From NCBI RefSeq assembly GCF_014306105.1, contig NZ_JACRVF010000001.1, positions 1,690,413 to 1,754,412 on the forward strand: 64,000 nucleotides of DNA, read 5' to 3'. Shown one piece after another: positions 42,556 through 50,998 of this stretch. Position 1 is the stretch's first letter, and the number at the start of each line of letters is the position of its first letter. The position numbers were made by a program, and so were the translations under genes. The notes beneath the pieces were generated by a model. That model made no database searches. It saw only the letters and a program-made list of their open reading frames with translations, and had not been told where the DNA came from. This DNA is from Pontibacter cellulosilyticus. GTDB taxonomy: Bacteria > Bacteroidota > Bacteroidia > Cytophagales > Hymenobacteraceae.

Positions 42556-42855
42556 CTATTTCCTGCGTTTGTTTTTGCCCCTACGGTTAGAGATGCGCTC
42601 CACCTTCCTATGCTTTACCCACTTTAAGTACTTTTGTAAAGGCTCTGCCTGCTGTAGCAATTCTATGGAGTTGTATTGTTTTGCCAGTTCCTGATTGCTT
42701 ATACTTAAGTGGATAGTGCTATGACAGGGTTGGCAAAGCTCGGCAGTAGCACCGTAACGTCCCCCTTCTTCGCGGGGTACCAGGTGATGGCGCGAAAGGC
42801 TTTGAACTTCACGCCTGCATAGTTCACATACCAGATCTGCCTGTTTTTTTGCCAT
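42556..42855 (-). CDS. HNH endonuclease-domain protein
   Basis: 99 residues. A compact HNH fold: CELCRREVQSLSRHHLVPREEGG gives the first CxxC pair and the His-His of the beta-beta-alpha-metal motif, and LCQPCHSTIHLSISNQELA gives the second CxxCH and the final His. The C-terminus is very basic (NRRGKNKRRK), suited to DNA contact. Stand-alone HNH proteins of this size are common and of unknown role. It starts 110 bases after the response-regulator gene but a terminator (42909-42942) separates them. Confidence 0.85.
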   Translation of the reverse strand: MAKKQADLVCELCRREVQSLSRHHLVPREEGGRYGATAELCQPCHSTIHLSISNQELAKQYNSIELLQQAEPLQKYLKWVKHRKVERISNRRGKNKRRK

Positions 42856-42908
42856 TGCTACTTACCTCTTTATGGTAAATACAAATTTGGCGCGCTTCGG
42901 GTTTAAGC

Positions 42909-42942
42909 AAAAAGCGGATACCACTACTGTAGCACCCGCTTT
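42909..42942 (-). terminator. Terminator of the four-gene signalling operon
   Basis: AAAAGCGG at 42909-42917 and CCGCTTT at 42936-42942 are the ends of an imperfect stem (with GTATC/GGTGC-type inner pairs); T run on the minus strand. It lies 24 bases after the receiver gene's stop. Confidence 0.65.
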
Positions 42943-42965
42943 GTATATGTAATAAGTAATTCAGA

Positions 42966-43385
42966 TCAATATGAAACGTTGTTCCTGATTTCGTGGGAGT
43001 AATAGTTCTTACCAAGCTTCAGGATTTGGAGAGCGTTACGAAGTTCATCTGGTTCAGCGCTTTTTAGCAGATACCCGTGTACCCCCTCTTCCAGTAGTTT
43101 CTCAACTAAAGATTCTTCACCGTACATCGAAACAATCAGAATCTTTACTTCCGGAAACTTGCTGATAAGATAACGGGCCGTAGCTATGCCGTCCATCTCG
43201 GGCATCTCCAGGTCTAGCATCACTAAATCAGGCAAATTGCTTTCGATCTTCTCAATAAGCTCTGCTCCGTTGCCGGCATCTGCCACAACGTTAATCTCAG
43301 GGTATGCCTTCAGTATCTCCATTACACCTTTTCTAAAAAGGGTATGGTCGTCGGCGATGGCAAGTTTAATTGGCTGATATCCCAT
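42966..43385 (-). CDS. Receiver-only response regulator (no output domain)
   Basis: 139 residues. A complete REC domain: acidic pair ADDHTLFRKG, phospho-acceptor Asp in VMLDLEMPEMDG, Ser/Thr position in ILIVSMYGEE and the switch Lys in YLLKSAEPDEL. The chain stops shortly after (NYYSHEIRNNVSY), where NarL/FixJ-type regulators of this lineage continue with a LuxR helix-turn-helix. The 100 bases after the stop contain a terminator and no remnant of that domain, so this is not a simple frameshift. Last gene of the four-gene minus operon; its kinase is directly upstream (27-base gap). Output must be by protein contact or phosphotransfer. Confidence 0.88.
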   Translation of the reverse strand: MGYQPIKLAIADDHTLFRKGVMEILKAYPEINVVADAGNGAELIEKIESNLPDLVMLDLEMPEMDGIATARYLISKFPEVKILIVSMYGEESLVEKLLEEGVHGYLLKSAEPDELRNALQILKLGKNYYSHEIRNNVSY

Positions 43386-43412
43386 AATATAGCCTTTAAG
43401 TTTGTTTTAAAT

Positions 43413-44192
43413 TTAAGAAATAGGAACAGAAATTTCTGCTTTTGTACCAGAATTTCGGGCAGAATAATAGGCAAAGCTACCATTTAATAAGTTAACTCTG
43501 GCATTCAGGTTCATTAATCCGAGGCCCTGGCTACTTTTTTCCTCTGATTTTGCAAGTTTCTCATAATCAAAGCCTACCCCATTATCTGTGTAGGTTAAAT
43601 ATAGCTCTTTTTCGCTGAACTGCAACTCTATCGTAATTTTGCTGGCTTTCGCGTGTTTCAGGGTATTGTTCAATAACTCCTGTACTACACGATAGAGCGA
43701 TAGCTCCACTTTCGGAGTTATACGCCTGTTGTTATCATTGCAGGTAAATTCCAACTCTGTGCCGGACTCTGCCGGTACAGAGCGTTTCATGGCTTCCAGG
43801 GCACGGGGTAATCCCATCTTTTCCAACATCACAGGCATTAAACTATGCGAGATGCGGCGCACATTGCCTATTACATCATCCAGCATACCTTTTATACTTT
43901 GCCCTTTTGTCTTATCCTCGAGTGGGGCCACCAACTGGTGCACATTAAGTTTTACCAGTGCCAGCGATGCACCAACATCGTCGTGCAGATCGCGGGCCAC
44001 GCGGCGGCGTTCCTCTTCCTGTGCCTGTAGGGTGGCATCGAGCACCTGGCGCTGCTTCTGCTCCTGCAACTCGCGCAATTGCACCTGGTGCTGTAACATT
44101 CGCCGCTGATACAGGAATACAAATAGAATGATGCCGAACGCCAACGCGAGCAATACGGGAGTGATTATAAGAACAGGCTCTAATGTTTTCAT
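43413..44192 (-). CDS. NarL-type sensor histidine kinase (HisKA_3), no large sensor domain
   Basis: 259 residues. One N-terminal membrane helix (VLIITPVLLALAFGIILFVFLY), then a coiled-coil QLRELQEQKQRQVLDATLQA, the HisKA_3 box RRRVARDLHDDVGASLALVK with the phospho-His, and a HATPase domain (ELLNNTLKHAKASKI, YTDNGVGFDY, GLGLMNLNARVNLL). There is no extracytoplasmic sensor domain, so input probably comes from the 7-TM protein encoded just upstream, whose gene overlaps this one by 4 bases (44189-44192). Its partner is the receiver-only regulator downstream. Confidence 0.92.
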   Translation of the reverse strand: MKTLEPVLIITPVLLALAFGIILFVFLYQRRMLQHQVQLRELQEQKQRQVLDATLQAQEEERRRVARDLHDDVGASLALVKLNVHQLVAPLEDKTKGQSIKGMLDDVIGNVRRISHSLMPVMLEKMGLPRALEAMKRSVPAESGTELEFTCNDNNRRITPKVELSLYRVVQELLNNTLKHAKASKITIELQFSEKELYLTYTDNGVGFDYEKLAKSEEKSSQGLGLMNLNARVNLLNGSFAYYSARNSGTKAEISVPIS

Positions 44193-44851
44193 CTGTTTAC
44201 TGCCCGCTTAAGCACAAATACCAAGCTGACATTGAAAAGTATGTTCAATACAAAAATAATTGCCAGGCACATCCGCGCCGCATCATAAGACTCGGCAAGG
44301 GCATCGTTAAAAATACCCCATGACATAGATGTGCCGGCTTTATGGATCAGCAGTCCGCAGCTTAGCAGGAAAATCGGGTCACGATCGAGGTAAGTTATAC
44401 TTAAATCGTTGCTCACCTTATAGAAGTAGGTAAGCACAATGCCGATAACCAAGGAACTCTCTACCATGCGGGGCATCGAGTTTACTTTAGCAATACCAAC
44501 ACCCAGCGTCGCATCATAAATGCTTACCAGCAATATGATACCGACAGCCACAAGTATACTTCGCTTAATAGCCACTCTTCTGAAACTGTGATAGTATATA
44601 GCAGCCAGCGCACTGAACTCTAATGGAATATAAAGGTGCTGTATCCAAAGGTTATTCTTTGTGTGCATTCGCACTGTAATCTGTCCGGCTACCTCCGACA
44701 TCACTGTTACCAGCAAAAAAAGAAATATAAGCTTGAAAAGTTTGCTCCTGTTACTCGGAAATAAAACAAGACCGGCAATAAAAGGTAAAAGAGGGCTGAA
44801 AGAAGAAACTTCTATCAGCCAGGGGTATACTTGCCGTAAAAAGAATTCCAT
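44189..44851 (-). CDS. Seven-span integral membrane protein, putative sensor partner
   Basis: 220 residues with about seven hydrophobic segments (LLPFIAGLVLF, LFKLIFLFLLVTVMSEVAG, YIPLEFSALAAIYYHSF, SILVAVGIILLVSIYDA, MVESSLVIGIVLTYFYKV, FLLSCGLLIHKAGTSMSWGI, MCLAIIFVLNILFNVSLVFVL split). I recognise no named family. It is translationally coupled to the kinase (ATGA overlap) and directly follows the 108-residue gene (one-base overlap at 44851), so it almost certainly works with them, most simply as the membrane sensor module for a kinase without a sensing domain. Confidence 0.85.
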   Translation of the reverse strand: MEFFLRQVYPWLIEVSSFSPLLPFIAGLVLFPSNRSKLFKLIFLFLLVTVMSEVAGQITVRMHTKNNLWIQHLYIPLEFSALAAIYYHSFRRVAIKRSILVAVGIILLVSIYDATLGVGIAKVNSMPRMVESSLVIGIVLTYFYKVSNDLSITYLDRDPIFLLSCGLLIHKAGTSMSWGIFNDALAESYDAARMCLAIIFVLNILFNVSLVFVLKRAVNR

Positions 44852-45177
44852 TAACCGTTTAGATCACCTCCTGTGCTACAATCCGGTGGACAAACTTTTG
44901 AACTGTCTACAACCAGATCTTCCATATCGTTTCCTTCTGCGTCTGCGCCAACCAGAACAAGTTGCTTCTGCCCTTTCCCGTCGCGGGCGTAGTACATGCG
45001 GATGCCCATGCAACCAGGCTGGTCCAACAATTTCTGTAGGATTTCGCGGCCATAAAAGTGTGCTTTAACACTAGCCCCATTTGTTTCTGTATTTGCCCTG
45101 CTGCGGTAATTGGCTGTCCATTTTGCCGCCTCAGCGCGGTCTATCGATGCGCCTTCGCTTCCGTTAAAAGTTGCCAT
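44851..45177 (-). CDS. Small cytoplasmic protein with CPPxC tail, first gene of signalling operon
   Basis: 108 residues, no signal peptide. Features: AEAAKWTANYRSRANTE, VKAHFYGREILQKLLDQPGCMGIRMYYARDGKG (split after GREI), QKQLVLVGADAEGNDM and a C-terminal KVCPPDCSTGGDLNG with a CPPDC pair. Proteins with the same AAKWTANYR...AHFFGR...GCMGIR...VLVGAD...CPP-x-C layout occur, as I recall, in other Cytophagales and Chitinophagales without assigned function. It heads the four-gene operon with overlaps throughout, so it is likely a ligand, substrate or regulator of the pathway. Confidence 0.8.
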   Translation of the reverse strand: MATFNGSEGASIDRAEAAKWTANYRSRANTETNGASVKAHFYGREILQKLLDQPGCMGIRMYYARDGKGQKQLVLVGADAEGNDMEDLVVDSSKVCPPDCSTGGDLNG

Positions 45178-45209
45178 TTGTACAATGATGATTAAGGTTG
45201 GGATGTAAT

Positions 45210-45234
45210 ATAGTAATTTTACTATTGAGTAAAA
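45210..45234. promoter_or_regulatory. Nested dyads in the divergent region before the methyltransferase
   Basis: ATAGTAA-TT-TTACTAT (45210-45225) overlaps TTTTACT-ATTG-AGTAAAA (45217-45234). They lie in the 108-base region between the signalling operon and the methyltransferase gene and could bind a dimeric regulator; no protein is assigned. Confidence 0.35.
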
Positions 45235-45285
45235 ATATTTCCACTAAATCGCGTTAGTACCTCAGAAACTACTTAATTTAAACAG

Positions 45286-46095
45286 ATGGAAAACGATACG
45301 TTATACTTTGAAGCAAACCGCAGCCTCTGGAACCAGAAAACACCGGTGCACCTCCGCTCAGAGTTCTACAACATGCCTGCTTTTATGGCCGGTAAAACAT
45401 CGCTTAACCAGATCGAGCTGGCAGAGGTGGGGCCTGTAAATGGTAAAAGCATGCTGCACCTGCAGTGCCACTTTGGGCAGGACTCACTTTCATGGGCACG
45501 CATGGGAGCCAAAGTTACAGGTATCGATATTTCGGATGAGGCGATAAAACAGGCAAGGGAACTGAACAGTCAGCTGAGCCTGGACGCAACATTTGTACGC
45601 TCAAACCTCTACGACCTGAAAGAGAACCTGGAGGGGCAGTTTGACATTGTGTTCACTTCTTACGGCACTATTGGCTGGCTACCGGACCTGGATAAATGGG
45701 CTGATATCATAGATCATTTCCTAAAGCCCGGCGGCACCTTTTATATCGCTGAGTTTCATCCGGTGCTGTGGATGTTTGATGACAACTTCAGTGAGATCGT
45801 TTACCCATACCACAATACACACGAGCCTATTATCACTGAAACCGAGGGTACTTACGCAGACCGAGAAGCTCCGATAAAACAGAAGGAGTATGGCTGGAAC
45901 CATGGTTTAGGTGAGGTAATAACGGCACTTATTAGCCGTGGTATTTACCCAGAGTTCCTGCATGAATTCTCCTACTCGCCTTATAACTGCTTTTCGGGCA
46001 TGGTGCAGGGAGAAGATGGGTATTGGCGCATTAAAGGGCTTGAAAATAAATTGCCAATGGTATACTCTATAAAGGCAATTAAAAGAGGTAACTAA
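45286..46095 (+). CDS. Class I SAM-dependent methyltransferase
   Basis: 269 residues. The SAM-binding motif I region reads MLHLQCHFGQDSLSWARMGAKVTGIDISDEAI, in the variant common to SmtA/Mmc-like methyltransferases (HLQCHFGQDSLSWAR), with motif II near FDIVFTSYGTIGWLPDL and GGTFYIAEFHPVLW. Cytoplasmic; the acceptor is unknown. It is divergent from the signalling operon, with palindromic DNA between. The next gene (thioredoxin) begins 118 bases after its stop on the same strand. Confidence 0.9.
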   Translation: MENDTLYFEANRSLWNQKTPVHLRSEFYNMPAFMAGKTSLNQIELAEVGPVNGKSMLHLQCHFGQDSLSWARMGAKVTGIDISDEAIKQARELNSQLSLDATFVRSNLYDLKENLEGQFDIVFTSYGTIGWLPDLDKWADIIDHFLKPGGTFYIAEFHPVLWMFDDNFSEIVYPYHNTHEPIITETEGTYADREAPIKQKEYGWNHGLGEVITALISRGIYPEFLHEFSYSPYNCFSGMVQGEDGYWRIKGLENKLPMVYSIKAIKRGN

Positions 46096-46213
46096 TAAAC
46101 CCCTGCAGGTTAAGGCAATAGAAGCAGCGTGTAGATTTGATTTAACCTTACCCTGAAACACGTTTAATACTTACCGCCGTACAAGTATAAACCGCATTAG
46201 ATAAACTTTAAAG

Positions 46214-46519
46214 ATGGCCAAGAAATCGTTTAAGGAGTTGATAAGTAGCCCGGGAATGCCTGTTTTAGTAGATTTTTACGCAGACTGGTGTGGCCCGTGC
46301 AAAGCCATGAACCCAGTGATACAGCAGGTTGCGAGCCAGTACAACGGCAAATTAAAAGTTGTGAAGGTTAACATCGATAACAACCAAAGCGCAGCCGCAC
46401 AATTTAGGGTGCAGGGTGTGCCTACGTTTATACTTTTCAGTAAAGGGCAGCAAGTATGGCGGCAGTCCGGAGCTATGCCAGCCCAACAACTAACGCAGGT
46501 AATACAGCAGTATATTTAA
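46214..46519 (+). CDS. Thioredoxin
   Basis: 101 residues. The active site WCGPC is at residues 25-29 in FYADWCGPCKAMNPV, and the cis-Pro segment is VQGVPTFILFSKGQ. No signal peptide, so a cytoplasmic reductant of protein disulfides. It is slightly shorter than Escherichia coli thioredoxin. It is convergent with the NtrY-like kinase gene (stop 46566), with 46 bases between and no clear hairpin. Confidence 0.95.
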   Translation: MAKKSFKELISSPGMPVLVDFYADWCGPCKAMNPVIQQVASQYNGKLKVVKVNIDNNQSAAAQFRVQGVPTFILFSKGQQVWRQSGAMPAQQLTQVIQQYI

Positions 46520-46565
46520 AGAATAGTTATTGAAGATGAAGATAGCACCTCAGAATCACTCATGA

Positions 46566-47942
46566 TTAATTATTTAGTACTTTAAGTTGTAAAGTAAAAG
46601 TAGTTTCGCCGGGTTTCGTGCTAACCCTGATGCTACCGCCATGCTGCTGCATCACCTGCTTAGATAGGCTTAGGCCAATTCCAGACCCCTGCTTTTTAGT
46701 AGTATAGAAAGGAATAAATATCTTGTCCAGCACATCTTCTGGTATACCCGGCCCATTGTCCACCACATCAATCCGAAGTTTGTCGCGCTCCATCTCCGGC
46801 AGGTAAGTCACTACCTCTACACATGGAGAAGTTTCATTTCTACAGGCTTCCATACCGTTTTTAACCAGGTTGATCAGTACCTGCTCCAACTGTTCCTCAT
46901 CGGCTAAAATGGTTACTTTTTCATCAGGCAGGTACATTTTAAAGTTCACATGCTGCGCCACCATCTCTGCCTCGAGCAGGCGATTAACGCTACGCAGCAG
47001 CTCATTTACTTTTAACGGACGCAGCTCAGGTGCAGGCAGGCGCATCAGGCGGCGATAGTTCTGTACAAAGCTCAGCATGCCTGCGCTTCTTCGCTCTATA
47101 GTTTGCAGGCCCGCCTGTATATCTTCCAGCGTTTCTTCCTCTAGCTCCTCCCCTTGTTTATACTTGCCCACTACCTCGCTTTGCACTAAACTGGTAATAG
47201 TAGAAGTTAAAGAAATAACGGGTGTAATGGAGTTCATTATTTCGTGGGTAAGCACCCTGATCACCTTCTGCCATGTTTCCAGTTCCTTCTCCTCCAGCTC
47301 CGACTGTATATTTTGCAGTGTCACGATTTTAAGGCTGTGCCCCTGCGATATCATTTCGGTTACCTGCACATTAACCAGCAATTCCTCCTGCCCAGCCTGT
47401 ACAGTTACAAGTGCTTTACCGTGATTGGCAGTGGTCTTTAAAGCTTGCACCAGTTCCGGGCTCACACGATCTAAGGCGTGTATGTGTTGCAGGTACGCTA
47501 CGTGTAACATATCTTTTACCGCCTGGTTTGCCAGCAGCACGTTTCCGTGCTCATCAAATGTGATAATGCCGACACTAACCTGCTCTACAATGGCCTGCAG
47601 GTAATGGTAGTGCGCCTCCTGTTCGGCTTTTATGTGCATAAACGCCTCTGAAATGGCATTAAAGCTCTGATATAGTTTCCGGTAAGAGGAGTTTCTGTTC
47701 TGGATGGCAAAACGTTGTGTAAAGTCGGAATGCAGCATGGCCTCTAAAAAACTGCTGATGTCCCGGTTGGTACGCTCTACAAAGTATACCAGATCGTAGA
47801 TCAGGAACGAGGCTAGCAGTAAAAGGCAGAAAGCGGTAACATACCAATCGGTGCGGTAAATTACCAGCAGGAAGCCTACAATTATTACAACCAGCAGGAG
47901 CAGGCGTAAGAGCAGGTTTAACCGAAAGCCACTAAAGCCCAT
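46566..47942 (-). CDS. NtrY-type sensor histidine kinase
   Basis: 458 residues. Two close membrane helices at the N-terminus (RLLLLVVIIVGFLLVIYR, FCLLLLASFLIYDLVYFV) leave hardly any periplasmic loop. A HAMP-like helix and a PAS domain (VSVGIITFDEHGNVLLANQ) follow, then the phospho-His in VIRVLTHEIMNSITPVISL and HATPase motifs (NLVKNGMEACRN, DNGPGIPEDVL, GSGIGLSLSKQVMQQHGG). It should phosphorylate the sigma-54-dependent regulator encoded directly upstream, whose gene it overlaps by 11 bases. The intramembrane or cytoplasmic signal is unknown. Confidence 0.92.
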   Translation of the reverse strand: MGFSGFRLNLLLRLLLLVVIIVGFLLVIYRTDWYVTAFCLLLLASFLIYDLVYFVERTNRDISSFLEAMLHSDFTQRFAIQNRNSSYRKLYQSFNAISEAFMHIKAEQEAHYHYLQAIVEQVSVGIITFDEHGNVLLANQAVKDMLHVAYLQHIHALDRVSPELVQALKTTANHGKALVTVQAGQEELLVNVQVTEMISQGHSLKIVTLQNIQSELEEKELETWQKVIRVLTHEIMNSITPVISLTSTITSLVQSEVVGKYKQGEELEEETLEDIQAGLQTIERRSAGMLSFVQNYRRLMRLPAPELRPLKVNELLRSVNRLLEAEMVAQHVNFKMYLPDEKVTILADEEQLEQVLINLVKNGMEACRNETSPCVEVVTYLPEMERDKLRIDVVDNGPGIPEDVLDKIFIPFYTTKKQGSGIGLSLSKQVMQQHGGSIRVSTKPGETTFTLQLKVLNN

Positions 47943-49323
47943 GCTTCTCTATTCTGCGGTAAAGGGCCGTACGGGTAATGCCGAGCTCTTTGGCGGCGTG
48001 TGTAATATTTCCGGCGTGTTTTACCAGTGCCTTCTGTACCATCATTTTCTCCAGGCTTTCGAGGGTATGCTCGTCAGCGTTTATACTTGGTTGCGCCTGC
48101 TGCTGTTGATTCCCTTGCGATGGCTCGTTCGGGGCCAGGTAAAAATCGTCGGGGTGCAGTTCAGAGCCGTCGCTAAGTATAATGGCCCGCTCCATAGCGT
48201 GGTCCAGTTCGCGGATGTTACCTGGCCAGTGGTAATCCTTCAGGCGGCGTAGCGTACTTTCGCTTAATTTTAATCCCGGCCGGTCATATTTCTGGCTGTA
48301 CACCTGCAAAAAGTGCCTGGCCAGCAGCTCAATGTCTTCGCGGCGTTCGCGCAGAGGTGGCAGGTGTATCTCCACAGTATTTATCCTGTAAAGCAAGTCC
48401 TGGCGGAAAGTGCCCTCGCGCACCATATTATACAGCGGCATGTTTGTAGCGCAGATCAGACGGATATCAATCGGTCGTGGTTTATTTGTGCCAAGCCGGA
48501 TCACCTGCCTGCTTTGCAGTGCCGTTAAAAGTTTTGCCTGCAGCGCCAGCGAAAGGTTTCCTATTTCATCTAAAAACAGTGAGCCCCCGGTAGCTGCCTC
48601 AAAGCGGCCGGCACGATCTTCTTTGGCATCGGTAAAGGCTCCTTTGGCATGGCCGAAGAGTTCACTTTCGAAAAGGGTTTCGCTTACAGCACCCAAGTCC
48701 ACTTTCTCAAAGGCCTTATCAGCTCTTTTTGATTTGCGGTGCAGGGCTCTGGCTGCTACTTCTTTACCAGTTCCGTTTTCGCCAAGTATAAGTACGTTCG
48801 CATCGGTGCCAGCCACCTTATCAATAGTCTGGTAAACGCGCTGCATCGCCGGCGACACGCCGATAAACTCATCGTAATGAAAGGTAGCGTTTTGTTTAAC
48901 TGCTGCCTCTGTGCTACTGTTTCTGTTTTCGCCGATCTTGTTCTGGCAGGCGGTCTTAAGTATGGCAATTAGCTTTTCGTTTTGCCAGGGCTTCAGCACA
49001 AAGTCAGAGGCACCCTCTTTTAAGGCACGTACCGCCAGCTCAATATCGCCATAGGCCGTCATGAGTATAACCGTGGTAGCCGGCGACAGATTTTTAATTT
49101 GCCTTAGCCAATGAAAGCCTTCTTTACTAGAGGTAGCACCTGTACTGTAGTTCATATCGAGCAGCACCACATCAAACCCATGCTCTTGCAACATACCCGG
49201 AATATGATACGGATCAGAGGTGGTGAGTACAGTGGCAAAATGCTGCTTTAGCAGTAGCCTGCCAGCAACCAGAATATCTTCTTCATCATCAACGATCAGT
49301 ATCTTGCACGGTACTTTACTCAT
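47932..49323 (-). CDS. Sigma-54-dependent response regulator (NtrC family)
   Basis: 463 residues: REC (1-125, phospho-Asp in VVLLDMNYS), AAA+ ATPase (about 150-385: GENGTGKEVAARALH, GAFTDAKEDRAGRFE, SLFLDEIGNLSL, ELARHFL) and a Fis-type HTH at the C-terminus (HAGNITHAAKELGITRTALYRR split). The sigma-54 contact loop reads GAFTDA rather than GAFTGA, a variant I have seen in this phylum. It should activate transcription from -24/-12 promoters; the likely target is the divergent export operon, whose upstream region has two tandem dyads and a -24/-12-like site. Confidence 0.93.
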   Translation of the reverse strand: MSKVPCKILIVDDEEDILVAGRLLLKQHFATVLTTSDPYHIPGMLQEHGFDVVLLDMNYSTGATSSKEGFHWLRQIKNLSPATTVILMTAYGDIELAVRALKEGASDFVLKPWQNEKLIAILKTACQNKIGENRNSSTEAAVKQNATFHYDEFIGVSPAMQRVYQTIDKVAGTDANVLILGENGTGKEVAARALHRKSKRADKAFEKVDLGAVSETLFESELFGHAKGAFTDAKEDRAGRFEAATGGSLFLDEIGNLSLALQAKLLTALQSRQVIRLGTNKPRPIDIRLICATNMPLYNMVREGTFRQDLLYRINTVEIHLPPLRERREDIELLARHFLQVYSQKYDRPGLKLSESTLRRLKDYHWPGNIRELDHAMERAIILSDGSELHPDDFYLAPNEPSQGNQQQQAQPSINADEHTLESLEKMMVQKALVKHAGNITHAAKELGITRTALYRRIEKHGL

Positions 49324-49447
49324 AGTTTATAAGATTTTATAACAAGGCGAAAGTCTGTAAATGTACAGTTTTTTACACAATTCGCTAAAATGCAGTTAAG
49401 TATATTTCTAATGTTAAGAAACCGACAATTAAGCTAGTTATACTTAC

Positions 49448-49485
49448 TGTTCGCATGCAGACAGTCAAGTGTTCGGTTTCGGACA
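49448..49485. promoter_or_regulatory. Tandem enhancer-like dyads for the NtrC-type regulator
   Basis: TGTTCG-CATG-CAGACA (49448-49463) and TGTTCG-GTTT-CGGACA (49470-49485) share both half-sites (5 of 6 bases identical in the right half) and their centres are 22 bp apart, two helical turns. They lie about 100 and 120 bp before the inferred start from the -24/-12 element, as expected for an enhancer-binding protein. Confidence 0.6.
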
Positions 49486-49549
49486 TAAAAATATCCCACA
49501 AGCACAAACAAGCTTTTTAATATACTGATTATCAATACATTAACATTAA

Positions 49550-49566
49550 TGGCACACTTATTGGCA
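49550..49566 (+). promoter_or_regulatory. Sigma-54 (-24/-12) promoter candidate of the export operon
   Basis: TGGCAC at 49550-49555, five bases, then TTGGCA (49561-49566). This matches TGGCAC-N5-TTGC except that the -12 GC is GG followed by C. A start near 49576 gives a 39-base leader if translation begins at 49616. Confidence 0.5.
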
Positions 49567-49615
49567 TTCCCACTACGGAACTATGAAAACTTTACCTACT
49601 GAATTAAACTCTACT

Positions 49616-50866
49616 ATGGATCGCGTAATTGAAAAGAAAAAGTTTACTCCAAAGAAAATTGCCCTTATTGCCGGCGGCGCACTGGTGCTGGTGCTTGTTA
49701 TCTATAATATCCTTTTTGCCGAGCACACCTCTAAACTGAATGTAGACAGTGAGCGTGTAACTATCGGTAATGTGCAGGAGGGCATGTTCCAGGAGTTTAT
49801 AGCTGTAGATGGCTCAGTTGATCCATTGAACACATTTTTCCTTGACATTACAGAAGGTGGCCGTGTAGACAAAATTTATACAGATGACGGCCGCATGGTA
49901 CAAAAAGGCGACACCATTCTAAAGCTGTCAAACACGACGCTGCAAATCGACTTCATGACCCGTGAAACACAGCTGTACGACCTGATGAACGAACGCCAGA
50001 ACTCGGAGATCACCATGAAGCAGGACCTGATCCGTAAGGAGAACGAACTGGCTGAAATCGATTATAACCTGGCATTGGCAAAACGCAAGTATGACCGCAA
50101 TAAAATGCTGATTGCCGAGAAAGTGATACCTCAGGAAGAGTTTGAAGCATCTAAAGATGAATACAACTACCTAAGCAAGCGCAAAACCCTAGCCGACCGC
50201 TCTGTAAAGCAGGATGCCAAACTAATGGACGATCGCCTGAAGCAGTTGGATGAATCAATCAGACGCATGCAAGCTAACATCAACATGGCCCGCAACACCC
50301 TGAACAACCTATATGTAGTAGCCCCTATCACTGGTCAGCTTTCTACCCTTAAAGCAGAAGTAGGTGAATCTAAAGGGCCAGGCGAGAACATCGGACAGAT
50401 TGACGATATGAACGGCTTCAAGATCAAATCAAGAATCGATCAGCACTACATTTCTAAAGTATACCCAGGCCTGGACGGAACCTTCGATTTTAACGGACAG
50501 ACTTATAAAGTAAAAGTTGCCAAAGTGTTCCCGGAAGTACAGAACAACACCTTTCAGGTTGACCTTGATTTTGTAGACGGCGCTCCGGAAGGCATTCGCC
50601 GTGGCCAGACCTTGCAACTAAAACTGAACCTGAACGACGGTGGCAAAGCGGTACTGATTCCTCGCGGTGGATTTTACCAGAGCACAGGCGGCAATTGGGT
50701 TTTCGTGGTAAATAAATCAGGTGATTATGCTGAGAAACGCAGCATTAAACTAGGACGCCAGAACCCGAACTACTATGAAGTACTTGACGGCCTGCAGCCG
50801 GGCGAAAAAGTAGTGCTATCGTCTTACGACAGCTACGGCGAGATTGACAGACTTGAACTAAAATAA
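49616..50866 (+). CDS. HlyD/MacA-type periplasmic adaptor protein
   Basis: 416 residues from the ATG at 49616. An in-frame ATG at 49583 would add 11 residues and is open, but MDRVIEKKKFTPKK followed by the membrane anchor IALIAGGALVLVLVIYNILF is the usual start in this lineage and fits the sigma-54 leader. A biotinyl-lipoyl-like strand pair (ITEGGRVDKIYTDDGRMVQKGD, VVAPITGQLSTLKAEVGE) brackets a long coiled-coil hairpin (residues about 110-230), then beta-barrel and membrane-proximal domains. It should link the inner-membrane ABC permeases to an outer-membrane exit duct, not encoded here. First gene of the operon running to 59595. Confidence 0.9.
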   Translation: MDRVIEKKKFTPKKIALIAGGALVLVLVIYNILFAEHTSKLNVDSERVTIGNVQEGMFQEFIAVDGSVDPLNTFFLDITEGGRVDKIYTDDGRMVQKGDTILKLSNTTLQIDFMTRETQLYDLMNERQNSEITMKQDLIRKENELAEIDYNLALAKRKYDRNKMLIAEKVIPQEEFEASKDEYNYLSKRKTLADRSVKQDAKLMDDRLKQLDESIRRMQANINMARNTLNNLYVVAPITGQLSTLKAEVGESKGPGENIGQIDDMNGFKIKSRIDQHYISKVYPGLDGTFDFNGQTYKVKVAKVFPEVQNNTFQVDLDFVDGAPEGIRRGQTLQLKLNLNDGGKAVLIPRGGFYQSTGGNWVFVVNKSGDYAEKRSIKLGRQNPNYYEVLDGLQPGEKVVLSSYDSYGEIDRLELK

Positions 50867-50998
50867 TCGATAATTGTCAGTTGCTGATTGCTTTTCCAGG
50901 CTATGAAAACAACAAGCAACCTTAAGCAACTGGCAGTCAAAACACCATTAGTACAAAATAAATTTAAAAATAAACTCAACCTCCAATAAAGAACGGAT

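Noticed and set aside
42966-43385. Frameshift as the reason for the missing HTH of the response regulator
   Set aside because: All three frames downstream of the stop lack an HTH; a terminator and the HNH gene follow within 110 bases.
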